A stretch of DNA of 64,000 nucleotides from an uncultured Verrucomicrobiales bacterium (GTDB lineage: Bacteria; Verrucomicrobiota; Verrucomicrobiia; Verrucomicrobiales; Akkermansiaceae): NCBI GenBank assembly GCA_949373085.1, contig CASICJ010000002.1, positions 62,001-126,000 of the forward strand. The letters run 5' to 3'. Positions within the stretch are counted from its first letter, which is position 1. The number at the start of each line of letters is the position of its first letter. The notes beneath the pieces were generated by a model. That model searched no databases and was not told the DNA's origin. It was given only the letters and a program-made list of their open reading frames with translations. The translations under genes were made by a program, and so were the position numbers. Shown here in pieces: positions 28,985 through 36,914 of the stretch.

Positions 28985-29861
28985 CGGACAAATCGGTAAA
29001 TTCAAGAGAAAGATCAAGCGCTATCGCTGAATGGGTTAAAGCACCCACTGAAATAAAATCCACTCCGGTTTTCGCAATCGCTGCGACTGTCTGTAAATCA
29101 ACCCCTCCACTTGCCTCTAATAAAGGCCACTTCCCTTCTCGCATCTCTACCGTCTTTCGCAGCGAATCATTATTCATGTTATCCAAAAGAATATAATCCA
29201 CTCCATCCAACTTCAGAAATACTTCAACCTGATCGAGCCGGTCAGCCTCTAATTCGACTTCCACACCGGGTTTATCAACACGCAATTGATTGATAGCCTT
29301 CTGCAAAGCCTCGATTCCCCCTTCGGCAACTAAATGATTATCCTTCACCATTGCCCGGTCATAGAGCCCCATTCTATGATTCGCTCCGCCGCCGGCAATA
29401 ACCGCCGCTTTTTCCAAAACCCGCCAACCCGGCGTTGTTTTTCGTGTATCAAGAATTTTTACTCCAGTCCCATCGACCGAATCCACAAATTGGCGCGTCT
29501 TGGTCGCCACACCCGAAAGTCGCTGTAGAAAATTTAAAGCAACCCGCTCAGCTGTCAGAAGGGAACGGGCTTTGCCGCGGACTTCGATGACGTATGCCCC
29601 CGGTCTCACGTGATTTCCACTCTCGAGGAGGACTTTGACCGAAGTTTCATCATCGACCCGTTTGAAAACCTCTTCGGCAACCTCCACCCCCGCAACCACA
29701 CCTTCAGATTTTGACAAGATTAACCCACGCGCCTCGCGGTACTCCGGAACAAAATAAGACGAAGTTACATCTCCGGGGCCGATATCTTCTGCCAACGCCA
29801 AATCAATCAAAGTAGAAGTTCTTTCGTCCACTCCAAAACCATAGCGAGGTGCCCCGCCCAT
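28974..29861 (-). CDS. nadC: Nicotinate-nucleotide pyrophosphorylase (quinolinate phosphoribosyltransferase)
   Basis: Converts quinolinate and PRPP to nicotinate mononucleotide in de novo NAD synthesis. The 295-aa protein has LALAEDIGPGDVTS, AERVALNFLQRLSG, ILDTRKTTPGWR (about 136), GGGANHRMGLYDRAMVKDNH (about 158-177), VEVELEADRLDQ and ILLDNM. It ends in ASGGVDLQTVAAIAKTGVD. All the binding Arg, Lys and His residues are present. First gene of the nadC-birA pair; divergent from the outer-membrane factor at 29931. Confidence 0.96.
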   Translation of the reverse strand: MGGAPRYGFGVDERTSTLIDLALAEDIGPGDVTSSYFVPEYREARGLILSKSEGVVAGVEVAEEVFKRVDDETSVKVLLESGNHVRPGAYVIEVRGKARSLLTAERVALNFLQRLSGVATKTRQFVDSVDGTGVKILDTRKTTPGWRVLEKAAVIAGGGANHRMGLYDRAMVKDNHLVAEGGIEALQKAINQLRVDKPGVEVELEADRLDQVEVFLKLDGVDYILLDNMNNDSLRKTVEMREGKWPLLEASGGVDLQTVAAIAKTGVDFISVGALTHSAIALDLSLEFTDLSDAN

Positions 29862-29930
29862 ACCAGCGTTTTGGCGGTGTTTTGTGACTGGTATCCTGCC
29901 AAAATCCGAAGCACATTGGGGCGCGCTTAA

Positions 29931-31325
29931 ATGTTGGTTACTTTTTCAAAACTCCCCACAACTCTTGCCCTCGGTATTACCGTTACTCTCGTCTCGTGCG
30001 AAGCCCTTAAAGGCCCCAAGGCAGTTGGCTCCAAGAAGCTCGACTTACCCGGAGCTTTTTCCCAAGCCAAATCCGGACAAAACGCAGAGATTTCAACCGG
30101 ATGGATTAAGGAGTTTCGCGACTCCCGTATGACCAAAATTGTTAGGGACGCCCTCGCGCACAACCAAGGGCTCAAGGCTGCAGCTTATCGCCTCAAGGCT
30201 GTCCGCGAAGGAACTATCATCGGCCGAGCCAGCCGACTTCCCTCAGTCAATGCCTCGACCTCATCCCGTAAAACAGTTAGCCAGGATATTTCCTCAAACG
30301 AGAACTATTCCATCTCTCTTAACGCCGTCTGGGAGCCTGACCTCTGGGGACGACTTCGTAATCTCGATTACTCTGCCCGCTCAAATTACGCCGCTTCGGT
30401 AGCCGACTTCCGGGGCGCTAGACTTTCACTTGCAGCAAACACCGCAAAGGCTTGGTGTAATCTTGTCACCTCGGAGCAACAACTCGAACTCGCCAAAACC
30501 AACGTCAAGTCGTTTAGCCAGGCTCTCATTGTTGTAGAGCGACGTTACAAGGCAAACACCCTTCGCTCCGTTGATGTCCAATTCGCCCGCAACAATGTCG
30601 CCAACTCCAAACGTAGCTTGAGCGTTCGGCAGCTCGGACGCGATAACGCCGCCCGGAATCTTGAAGTCCTGCTTGGGCGATATCCCACTGCCACAATCAG
30701 TTCATCGACCGACCTTCCCTACCTTTCAGAAAGCATCCCCATCGGCCTTCCATCCAAACTCCTCGAGCGACGCCCCGATCTCGAAGCTGCCCGCGCCCGC
30801 ATCTTTGCCTCAGCCCAGAATGCTGAAGCGGCTCGTAAGAGCCTTTTACCTAACCTTCGCCTGACAGGAGGCGCCTCAAATGGCTCAGATACCTTTAGAC
30901 GCGCCCTTGATCCAAATTTCTTAGTTTATTCAATAGCCTCATCCCTCGCACAGACCGTCTATCAAGGTGGCGCTCTTAGCGCGCGAGCACGTGCTGCTCT
31001 CGACCAAAATCGAGCCACAATCGAAGATTACACCCGCCTTGCTTTACTGGCCTTCCGCGAAGTCGAGTCCGCAATTGAAACAGACCGTTCGCTCACTGAA
31101 CAAGAACGCTATCTAAGACAAGAGGTCAAACAATCCCAGCTCGCTGTTAAACGAGCACTTTCTGATATCAGCCTTGGAATTGATGGAGCCTCTTTCCTAG
31201 AATACCTTGAAGCCCAACGGCGGGCAGAAGCCGCCGGCATCTCACTGATTCGGCTCAAGAACCAACGACTCCAAAACCGTATCGACCTCCATCTAGCCTT
31301 AGGCGGTGATTACTTGACCGAATAG
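29931..31325 (+). CDS. Outer-membrane efflux lipoprotein (OprM/NodT family)
   Basis: A 464-aa TolC-like channel protein. The lipobox LVSC gives Cys23 after a 22-residue signal. Two OEP halves follow, with LGRASRLPSVNAS and SLNAVWEPDLWGRLR in the first and KSLLPNLRLTGGASNG in the second. LPSKLLERRPDLEAARAR lies between them. No pump or adaptor gene is adjacent, so its partner is encoded elsewhere or is the second RND unit at 51.8-57.7 kb, which has its own outer-membrane factor. Confidence 0.9.
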   Translation: MLVTFSKLPTTLALGITVTLVSCEALKGPKAVGSKKLDLPGAFSQAKSGQNAEISTGWIKEFRDSRMTKIVRDALAHNQGLKAAAYRLKAVREGTIIGRASRLPSVNASTSSRKTVSQDISSNENYSISLNAVWEPDLWGRLRNLDYSARSNYAASVADFRGARLSLAANTAKAWCNLVTSEQQLELAKTNVKSFSQALIVVERRYKANTLRSVDVQFARNNVANSKRSLSVRQLGRDNAARNLEVLLGRYPTATISSSTDLPYLSESIPIGLPSKLLERRPDLEAARARIFASAQNAEAARKSLLPNLRLTGGASNGSDTFRRALDPNFLVYSIASSLAQTVYQGGALSARARAALDQNRATIEDYTRLALLAFREVESAIETDRSLTEQERYLRQEVKQSQLAVKRALSDISLGIDGASFLEYLEAQRRAEAAGISLIRLKNQRLQNRIDLHLALGGDYLTE

Positions 31326-31342
31326 CATTCCGTATCGGAATG
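31326..31342. repeat. Perfect 7-bp-arm inverted repeat after the efflux gene
   Basis: CATTCCGTATCGGAATG: arms CATTCCG/CGGAATG with a 3-nt loop, starting directly after the TAG stop. There is no T tract, so it is a possible operator or weak terminator rather than a classical one. Confidence 0.5.
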
Positions 31343-31454
31343 TCGTTCGTTCATCCCAACCCTAAAAAAGAAATCATCCTCATCGTCCTAGAGGTCGAAC
31401 CTCGCTGAAGGCGACCTTTTCGGACCAACCATACAAAATTCTAGGAGATTTTCC

Positions 31455-31496
31455 TTGCTCAGTTTCCTCCTTAACGCGAGTAACTCGCATTTATGA
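31455..31496 (+). CDS. Possible 13-residue leader ORF coupled to the outer-membrane protein
   Basis: TTG 31455 is preceded by AGGAG at 31443-31447 with 7-nt spacing, one of the best SD sequences in the window. The frame reads MLSFLLNASNSHL and stops at TGA 31494-31496, overlapping the ATG at 31493 (ATGA). The ATG itself has no SD. A 13-nt palindrome (GCGAGT-A-ACTCGC, 31476-31488) sits between them. Translational coupling or a leader-peptide switch is inferred; chance is possible. Confidence 0.4.
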   Translation: MLSFLLNASNSHL

Positions 31497-32644
31497 AGAT
31501 GCTGACCGCCTTAGCGATTTCCACGAGCCCCCTGCTTGCAGACATTAGTCTTGATCCCACCTTTCACTTTAATGGAATCATCGGAGACACCTCAGCCAAC
31601 TCGTTCAGCGAGATTGGAGGCCACGTCCACGATCCCAATGACAACTTTGCAGTTCAGGGTTTGGAGCCTGGGATGAACCTCCGGGTCGATGACTGGCTTG
31701 CTGGTTTCACCAACATTAACGTGTTTACGGATTCGAATCACGAGATTGATTGGGAGCTCGAAGAAGCTTTCCTAAAGTTCAAGAATCTCCCGGGAGGCTT
31801 TGAAATTCGTGGTGGGCGCATGTTCGCCCGAATGGGTCTCCAAAATAATCAGCACCTCCGCGCTTGGACTCTGGTCAATTCCAACCTTACGACTTCTCAG
31901 TTTCTTGGTGAGGAAGGCTTAATGAGCGAGGGAGTCGAGCTAACATGGCGAAAAGATTTCGATCGGGGATTCTTCGCAATCTCATCCAACTTCAGCAATA
32001 CCGATTCCCATCATCATCACAGTGATGAAGAGGGCCATAGAGAGGACGAGCATGGGCAATCATCCGAAGACGCTTTTATGGAAGACAGCGTATTCGTGAC
32101 TCGCGCGCTCCTCAGCTACAACTGGAATGATTTTCATCAAAATCGTCTAGGAATCAACACGGCATGGGGGGAAAACGGCTTTGGTCGTGACACCTCCATG
32201 CACTCGATCGACTACGTCTATACTTGGCGAGAAAATGGTATCGAATTGGGTGGACGGGAGTTCTCGATAGGGGCCGAATACTTCCATCGCGATATCGAGT
32301 GGATGGATGAAGACGACCCCATACTCCTCGGATCAACCTCACAGAACAGCTTAATGGCCTTCATCAATTACCGCTTCCATCCACAATGGATTGCCGGTCT
32401 TCGCTACGAATACCTTGAAGGAGCTAGCGGTGGGGCCGATATTCATCTAAGCGAAACCGAATACGCCTTCGAGTCCGCCGAGCGTGAACGCCTTACCCTT
32501 GCTCTAACCCGCGAATTCCGCCACAGCGACATCATGCTCTCCACCATCCGTTTGCAGTATTCCCACGATAACCTCGAGGAGGAAAATGCTGATTCTATTT
32601 GGCTGCAATTCGGCTGCAATTTCGGTGGTCCCGAGATCCGCTAG
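31493..32644 (+). CDS. Outer-membrane beta-barrel-like protein with His-rich loop
   Basis: A 383-aa protein with a short signal peptide (MKMLTALAISTSPLLAD) and repeated amphipathic strands typical of porin-like barrels (EIRGGRMFARMG, GVELTWRKDFDRGFFA, MAFINYRFHPQWIAGLRYEYLEG). It ends in a C-terminal strand. A loop near residues 172-188 reads HHHHSDEEGHREDEHG, a likely metal-binding patch. That loop makes zinc or other metal uptake a reasonable guess, but no zinc transporter gene or recognisable regulator box lies beside it. I do not assign a family. Confidence 0.75.
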   Translation: MKMLTALAISTSPLLADISLDPTFHFNGIIGDTSANSFSEIGGHVHDPNDNFAVQGLEPGMNLRVDDWLAGFTNINVFTDSNHEIDWELEEAFLKFKNLPGGFEIRGGRMFARMGLQNNQHLRAWTLVNSNLTTSQFLGEEGLMSEGVELTWRKDFDRGFFAISSNFSNTDSHHHHSDEEGHREDEHGQSSEDAFMEDSVFVTRALLSYNWNDFHQNRLGINTAWGENGFGRDTSMHSIDYVYTWRENGIELGGREFSIGAEYFHRDIEWMDEDDPILLGSTSQNSLMAFINYRFHPQWIAGLRYEYLEGASGGADIHLSETEYAFESAERERLTLALTREFRHSDIMLSTIRLQYSHDNLEEENADSIWLQFGCNFGGPEIR

Positions 32645-32665
32645 ATGACGTTCCTTGGTGACTTC

Positions 32666-32692
32666 GTTGAAGCTTAAAATGAGGGCTTCAAC
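32666..32692. terminator. Stem-loop downstream of the outer-membrane gene
   Basis: GTTGAAGC and GCTTCAAC form an 8-bp stem around an 11-nt loop, starting 22 bp after the stop. No run of T follows, so termination would be weak or Rho-assisted. Confidence 0.4.
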
Positions 32693-32775
32693 TACAAGTT
32701 GTTCCTTGAGGGGGAGAAAAAAAATTCTGATAAATCGTGATTGATCGAAAACAAATACCATTTCCAACTCAGAGA

Positions 32776-32804
32776 ACGACAAAAGACACCTATTATTTTA
32801 TAAT
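32776..32804 (+). promoter_or_regulatory. Putative sigma-70 promoter of pheT
   Basis: ACGACA (32776-32781, four of six matches to the -35 consensus), 17-bp spacer, and a perfect TATAAT (32799-32804). Predicted start near 32811, about 70 bp before the pheT ATG. The surrounding 235 bp between the two genes is AT-rich and holds no frame. Confidence 0.45.
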
Positions 32805-32879
32805 AAACACAATGCTAGGACGGGATTTCTTTGATTTTCGATTGAAAAAAACCTCGTGGACCTTTCTTCTCCCGATCTC

Positions 32880-35264
32880 ATGAACGTTTCGCTCACTTGG
32901 CTCAAAGAACGCCTCGACTTTGGCTCCCGCTCGCTCGAAGAAGTCTGCGGCCTCCTTACCTTTGCTGGCATCGAAATCGAAGGCCTCCAAGAAATAGGTG
33001 TCAAGAGCGACCAAATAGTGGTGGCCGAGATCAAAGAGGCAGTTCAACACCCTGACGCCGACCGCCTCAAAATCACTCAGATTGATGCCGGCGAAGGCTC
33101 GCTTCGCCAAATCGTCTGTGGAGCAACCAACTACAGAGTCGGTGACAAGGTCCCATGCTGCCTCCCCGGCGCCACCCTTCCCGGTGGATTCAAGATCGGC
33201 GAAACCAAAATGCGAGGTGTCGAGTCCAAAGGGATGCTCGCCGCCGGATCCGAAATCGGCCTCACAGACAAAGAAGACGGGCTCCTTATTCTCGATCCTA
33301 ATTTTAAAATCGGCTCTCCAGTTAAAGATTTTTTTGATTCGGATACACTCATCGAAGTAGAAATCACCCCAAATCGTCCTGACCTACTCTCCCACTCCGG
33401 CCTCGCCCGTGAACTCGCCGCGCTTCTTCACACCGGAACTAAGGCGGTTAAAAAATCACACGCCACAGAACTCGCCGAAGATTCCGGAGTTGTCACCGTC
33501 GATTCCGCGATTTGCCCATTCTACTCTGCCCTCAGTATTAAAGGAGTCAAAGTCTCTCCCAGCCCCGATTGGCTTGCCAAGAAACTCAAGGCGGTCGGCC
33601 TCCGCCCCATCAACAACATCGTTGATATCACAAACTACGTCCTCCACGAAATCGGCCAACCACTTCACGCCTTCGACGCTAGTAAAGTCGACGGCGCGAT
33701 CCATGTCCGCCAAGCTTCCGAAGGCGAGAAATTTAAAGCTCTCGACGAAGAGACTTACGAGCTCAAGGACATCGACTGCGTCATTTCTGACCAATCCAGC
33801 ACCCCTCTCGCTCTAGCCGGAGTGATGGGCGGACTTGAAAGCGGAGTGACCGACGGAACAACTGACATCCTCCTCGAATCAGCTTACTTCACCACTTCCG
33901 AAATCCGCCACACCTCGCGCCGACTCTTTCTTACATCAGATTCATCTTACCGCTTCGAACGCGGAGTTGACCCCCAACAAGTCCTCCCGGCCTCCTCACT
34001 CGCCGCAGCCCTAATCCTCGAAATCGCAGGTGGCGAAGTTGCTACACAGACTGCGACCGCCGGACAACTCCCAGGCGCCCTCCCCGCAGTCGAACTCGAT
34101 GTCGATCGAATGCTCCAACTCATGGACCAAAGCATCTCATTGGAAGACGCCGGAGCTATTCTTACTCGCCTCGGCCTTTCCTCACCCGATCTCAAGACCT
34201 GGAATATCCCAAGCTGGCGTGGCGATCTGGAACGCTCCGCTGACCTTGTCGAAGAAATCGCCCGCACCCACGGACTCGAAAATGTTCCGTCCCGCACCGG
34301 TGGAACTGCCGTAGACGAAAGCCAAATCGACCGCGACTACGATCGTCTCATCGACCTCAAAAAGAGCCTTGTCGCGCTTGGATTTTACGAGACCCAGACC
34401 ATCAAGCTCATCGCCGAAATCCAGCTCCGGGACTGCCTTCCGCTTCGTCCTCTGCAGGAGGGCGATCTCGTGAAAGTGGCCCGCCCTCTGAGCGAAGATC
34501 ATGCAATCCTGCGCCCAGCTCTCACTCCCGGACTACTCGCCGCGGCCGAAAACAACCTCCGCCAAGGCGCTAAAACCCTCCGCTTCTTTGAAGCCGGACG
34601 CCAATTTCGCAACGTTGGCGGCGGAAAAGCCTCCGACCTCGAAGCGGACTCCATCGGCCTTCTTCTTGGCGGTGAAGCCACCCCCCTTTCCTGGACTCGG
34701 GACGAAAATCGCCAACTCGATCTTTACGATCTGAAGGCCGCTATCCAAGCCACGCTAGGAAATCGCTCCATTCAATTCACAACACGCACTCGCGATGGTT
34801 TCCTCCTTAGCGGCGATATTCAACTCAGCGGCAAACCCATCGGCACCTTTGCCCAGGTCATGCCCTCCAGAGCTCGTGAGATCGGCTTCAAAGCCCCTAT
34901 CTACCTCGCTGAGCTCGATCAAAGAAAGGTCCTGGGAATCAAAAAAGATATGTTCCAAAGCGAGTCTCTTCCTCAATTTCCAGGATCGAGCCGCGACATC
35001 GCAATGGAGCTCCCCATGGAAACCAGTAATGCTGAAATCGAAAAAGCCCTAGGCAAACACAGCGACCCCCTTCTAGTTTCCGCCACTTGCTTCGACCAAT
35101 TCCATGACCCATCCGGAGAGAAGATGCCAGCTGACAAGCGCTCCATCGCCTACTCCTTTGGCTATCGCTCTAACAAGGGCACGATGAAGCAGAAGGAAAT
35201 CGACGATGCCCACGACAAACTTCGAGCGCACCTCGAGAAGTCACTCCCCGTGACCTTCCGCTAA
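32880..35264 (+). CDS. pheT: Phenylalanine--tRNA ligase beta subunit
   Basis: Beta subunit of the alpha2-beta2 synthetase. From ATG 32880 (MNVSLTWLKERL) it is about 794 aa, the normal length. The N-terminal tRNA-binding (EMAP) domain holds HPDADRLKITQID. The B3/B4 editing domain has EIGQPLHAFDASKV and ALAGVMGG, with SAYFTTSEIRHTSRR following it. B5 has LTRLGL and the IPSWRGDLERSADLVEEIAR motif. The C-terminal FDX-ACB domain ends in YSFGYRSNKGTMKQKEID. A GTG at 32856 is a weaker start. pheS is not adjacent, so the subunits are unlinked here. Confidence 0.96.
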   Translation: MNVSLTWLKERLDFGSRSLEEVCGLLTFAGIEIEGLQEIGVKSDQIVVAEIKEAVQHPDADRLKITQIDAGEGSLRQIVCGATNYRVGDKVPCCLPGATLPGGFKIGETKMRGVESKGMLAAGSEIGLTDKEDGLLILDPNFKIGSPVKDFFDSDTLIEVEITPNRPDLLSHSGLARELAALLHTGTKAVKKSHATELAEDSGVVTVDSAICPFYSALSIKGVKVSPSPDWLAKKLKAVGLRPINNIVDITNYVLHEIGQPLHAFDASKVDGAIHVRQASEGEKFKALDEETYELKDIDCVISDQSSTPLALAGVMGGLESGVTDGTTDILLESAYFTTSEIRHTSRRLFLTSDSSYRFERGVDPQQVLPASSLAAALILEIAGGEVATQTATAGQLPGALPAVELDVDRMLQLMDQSISLEDAGAILTRLGLSSPDLKTWNIPSWRGDLERSADLVEEIARTHGLENVPSRTGGTAVDESQIDRDYDRLIDLKKSLVALGFYETQTIKLIAEIQLRDCLPLRPLQEGDLVKVARPLSEDHAILRPALTPGLLAAAENNLRQGAKTLRFFEAGRQFRNVGGGKASDLEADSIGLLLGGEATPLSWTRDENRQLDLYDLKAAIQATLGNRSIQFTTRTRDGFLLSGDIQLSGKPIGTFAQVMPSRAREIGFKAPIYLAELDQRKVLGIKKDMFQSESLPQFPGSSRDIAMELPMETSNAEIEKALGKHSDPLLVSATCFDQFHDPSGEKMPADKRSIAYSFGYRSNKGTMKQKEIDDAHDKLRAHLEKSLPVTFR

Positions 35265-35451
35265 AACCCGCATTTTCGAATGTCGAATGAATAGCCAAGT
35301 TTCAGGGAAAGCGATTACCCTTGCGACCCAGGAAAAACCGGCCACTTATCCTTTACTTCCCTCTAATCCGATTCCGTCTTCATTACGGGGCGCGTTAAGT
35401 TAGCCGAAACCAGACCATCACTGCTTCGGAAGCCGCAGAAGATAGAAGTGA

Positions 35452-36171
35452 TTACTCTCCGTATCGGTAATGCCCCTTGATCGAGTAATCGAAGAGCTTC
35501 TTTTCCCACTGTGGACCGTTTCCTATATTGTGGACGACCCACTTCTCAGTTTTTTTGGCACCCGGACCTGGAACCACAATCCCAATATGCTTGTTCCCAT
35601 CTAATAATTGCCAAATAACAATATCACCAAAACCATAGTCTTCTGAATCTTGACTCACTCCTAAAAGCTGCCCTTTACGGGTGAAAAAACGCTGAAGGTT
35701 CTGAACTCGCCGATGGTCGATGTTGGTATCTGGCCCTTTGGAACCGAAGATCTGTGGATATGAGTAAAAGTTCTCTCTTAAATCGGCGTGAACATCGACT
35801 TGGAGATCGATTTCAAGACTCCGATACGCCCTCACGATCAAATCCTCTGCTTTCCCACGATTTGGAGCGATATCACCGTTAGGAAAATCAATTTTGAAAT
35901 ACGAACCATCGTAATTAACCTGGGCTTGTGTTCTCTCAAGAGCCGCCGCCGCCAATCGGGAGCCAAAATCGCCATCTGATTCAAGCGTCGTGATCGATTC
36001 ACGAACATTCGCGGAGGAAGTCAAGTCAGTTTGAGCGCGGAGGAAAGGGATTAAAGGGCGCAAAAAGAAACCGCCCAGAGCGACTGCAAAAGCAACGAGA
36101 AGCCACCCACCAAATGAGCTTCTGCGCTTTTTTTTCATCGGGGCAGCCCCGATATACTCAATTGGTCTCAT
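35452..36171 (-). CDS. DUF1287 protein with a membrane anchor, lacking the conserved Cys
   Basis: A 239-aa protein with an N-terminal membrane segment (about residues 22-45) and a DUF1287 domain (about 78-239). The domain carries the recognisable YDGSYFKIDFPNGDIAP, VRAYRSL, NIDHRRVQNLQRFF and GDIVIW segments. In the family as I know it, a G-x-C-[TS]-D motif precedes VIRAYR. Here the text reads GKAEDLIVRAYR, so the Cys is Ala (about residue 108). The domain function is unknown and a cysteine-hydrolase-like role is only suspected. Start at ATG 36171 or ATG 36138. Confidence 0.82.
   Translation of the reverse strand: MRPIEYIGAAPMKKKRRSSFGGWLLVAFAVALGGFFLRPLIPFLRAQTDLTSSANVRESITTLESDGDFGSRLAAAALERTQAQVNYDGSYFKIDFPNGDIAPNRGKAEDLIVRAYRSLEIDLQVDVHADLRENFYSYPQIFGSKGPDTNIDHRRVQNLQRFFTRKGQLLGVSQDSEDYGFGDIVIWQLLDGNKHIGIVVPGPGAKKTEKWVVHNIGNGPQWEKKLFDYSIKGHYRYGE
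36137..36153. repeat. Perfect inverted repeat at the DUF1287 start
   Basis: ATCGGGGC-A-GCCCCGAT, 8-bp arms around one base, abutting the internal ATG at 36138. If translation starts at 36138 this hairpin would mask the start. If it begins at 36171 the repeat is coding. Confidence 0.5.
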
Positions 36172-36277
36172 TAAACTTTTGTTTGATACTAAGAAGTCTC
36201 ATATATCTACGGGTGTGCCGAGTGAAAATCTGTCGTTCTTCTTGAGAAAAGAGATATTTTTTCATCTTGTATGATAC

Positions 36278-36883
36278 GTGAAGCGCATTCCGGTCATTTT
36301 TGCAGAAAGAACACCAACTTTTTCCGAGCTCGAGCGCTATGGCGTAGTTCTTTTAACGGATTGGTCGGGCTCGAAAATTACAAAATTTTCAAAATTTCTC
36401 TTCTGGATTGATCAAACTCATTTTCACTTTCTTGCAAGCCAAGAAGGCTGTTCTGGCTTAAACCATCCGGACAGCCGACCGGGGCACTACCAGCCCGAAC
36501 TTTGGAAATATGATGTCGCTGAATTCTTCCTCCTTTCATCGGATAAAAACCGATATCTCGAATTTAACCTTGCTCCTAACGGCGGATGGTGGTCGAGCGC
36601 ATTTCGCGCGCCATTAATACCTGCCCCAGGCCAACCCATGCCTATTCCTGATGTAAGGACCTCAGCAGAAGCGAATAGCGATAACTGGCGGGCTCGCGCC
36701 AGCATTCCTTTGTCATGGCTAGAAAATAACTATGGCTTCAGCAAATCGACATTCCTAAACGCGTGCTTCATCCTGAACTCACCTGATCAAATCTTTGTCA
36801 GTGCTGGTAATCTTGGCGATGGGGATCCCGATTACCACCGCCCGAAAAAATTTCCTCCCCTTGATCCGATCACTCTCGCGTGA
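36278..36883 (+). CDS. CBM9-like carbohydrate-binding domain protein
   Basis: A 201-aa single-domain protein starting at GTG. Segments LLTDWSGSKITKF, FWIDQTHFHFLASQ, WKYDVAEFFLLS, YLEFNLAPNGGWWSSAF and WRARASIPLSWL match the pattern of family 9-like carbohydrate-binding domains, where a conserved Trp/Asn surface contacts glycan ends. No signal peptide is visible, which is odd for a glycan binder. Followed by a GT9 gene 31 bp downstream; the GT9 frame is open upstream into this gene but its real start is after it. Confidence 0.72.
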   Translation: MKRIPVIFAERTPTFSELERYGVVLLTDWSGSKITKFSKFLFWIDQTHFHFLASQEGCSGLNHPDSRPGHYQPELWKYDVAEFFLLSSDKNRYLEFNLAPNGGWWSSAFRAPLIPAPGQPMPIPDVRTSAEANSDNWRARASIPLSWLENNYGFSKSTFLNACFILNSPDQIFVSAGNLGDGDPDYHRPKKFPPLDPITLA

Positions 36884-36914
36884 CATCTCACCTCATCCCC
36901 CCTATCTTGACCTC

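Noticed and set aside
28119-29030. 303-codon plus-strand open frame
   Set aside because: It lies antisense across birA, which has all its catalytic motifs. The translated frame is Ser/Pro/Thr-rich without domain features, as expected of a shadow.
36795-36914. Upstream extension of the GT9 gene
   Set aside because: The open frame runs into the CBM9-like gene, but the family start and the ATG at 36915 fit better, leaving a 31-bp gap.
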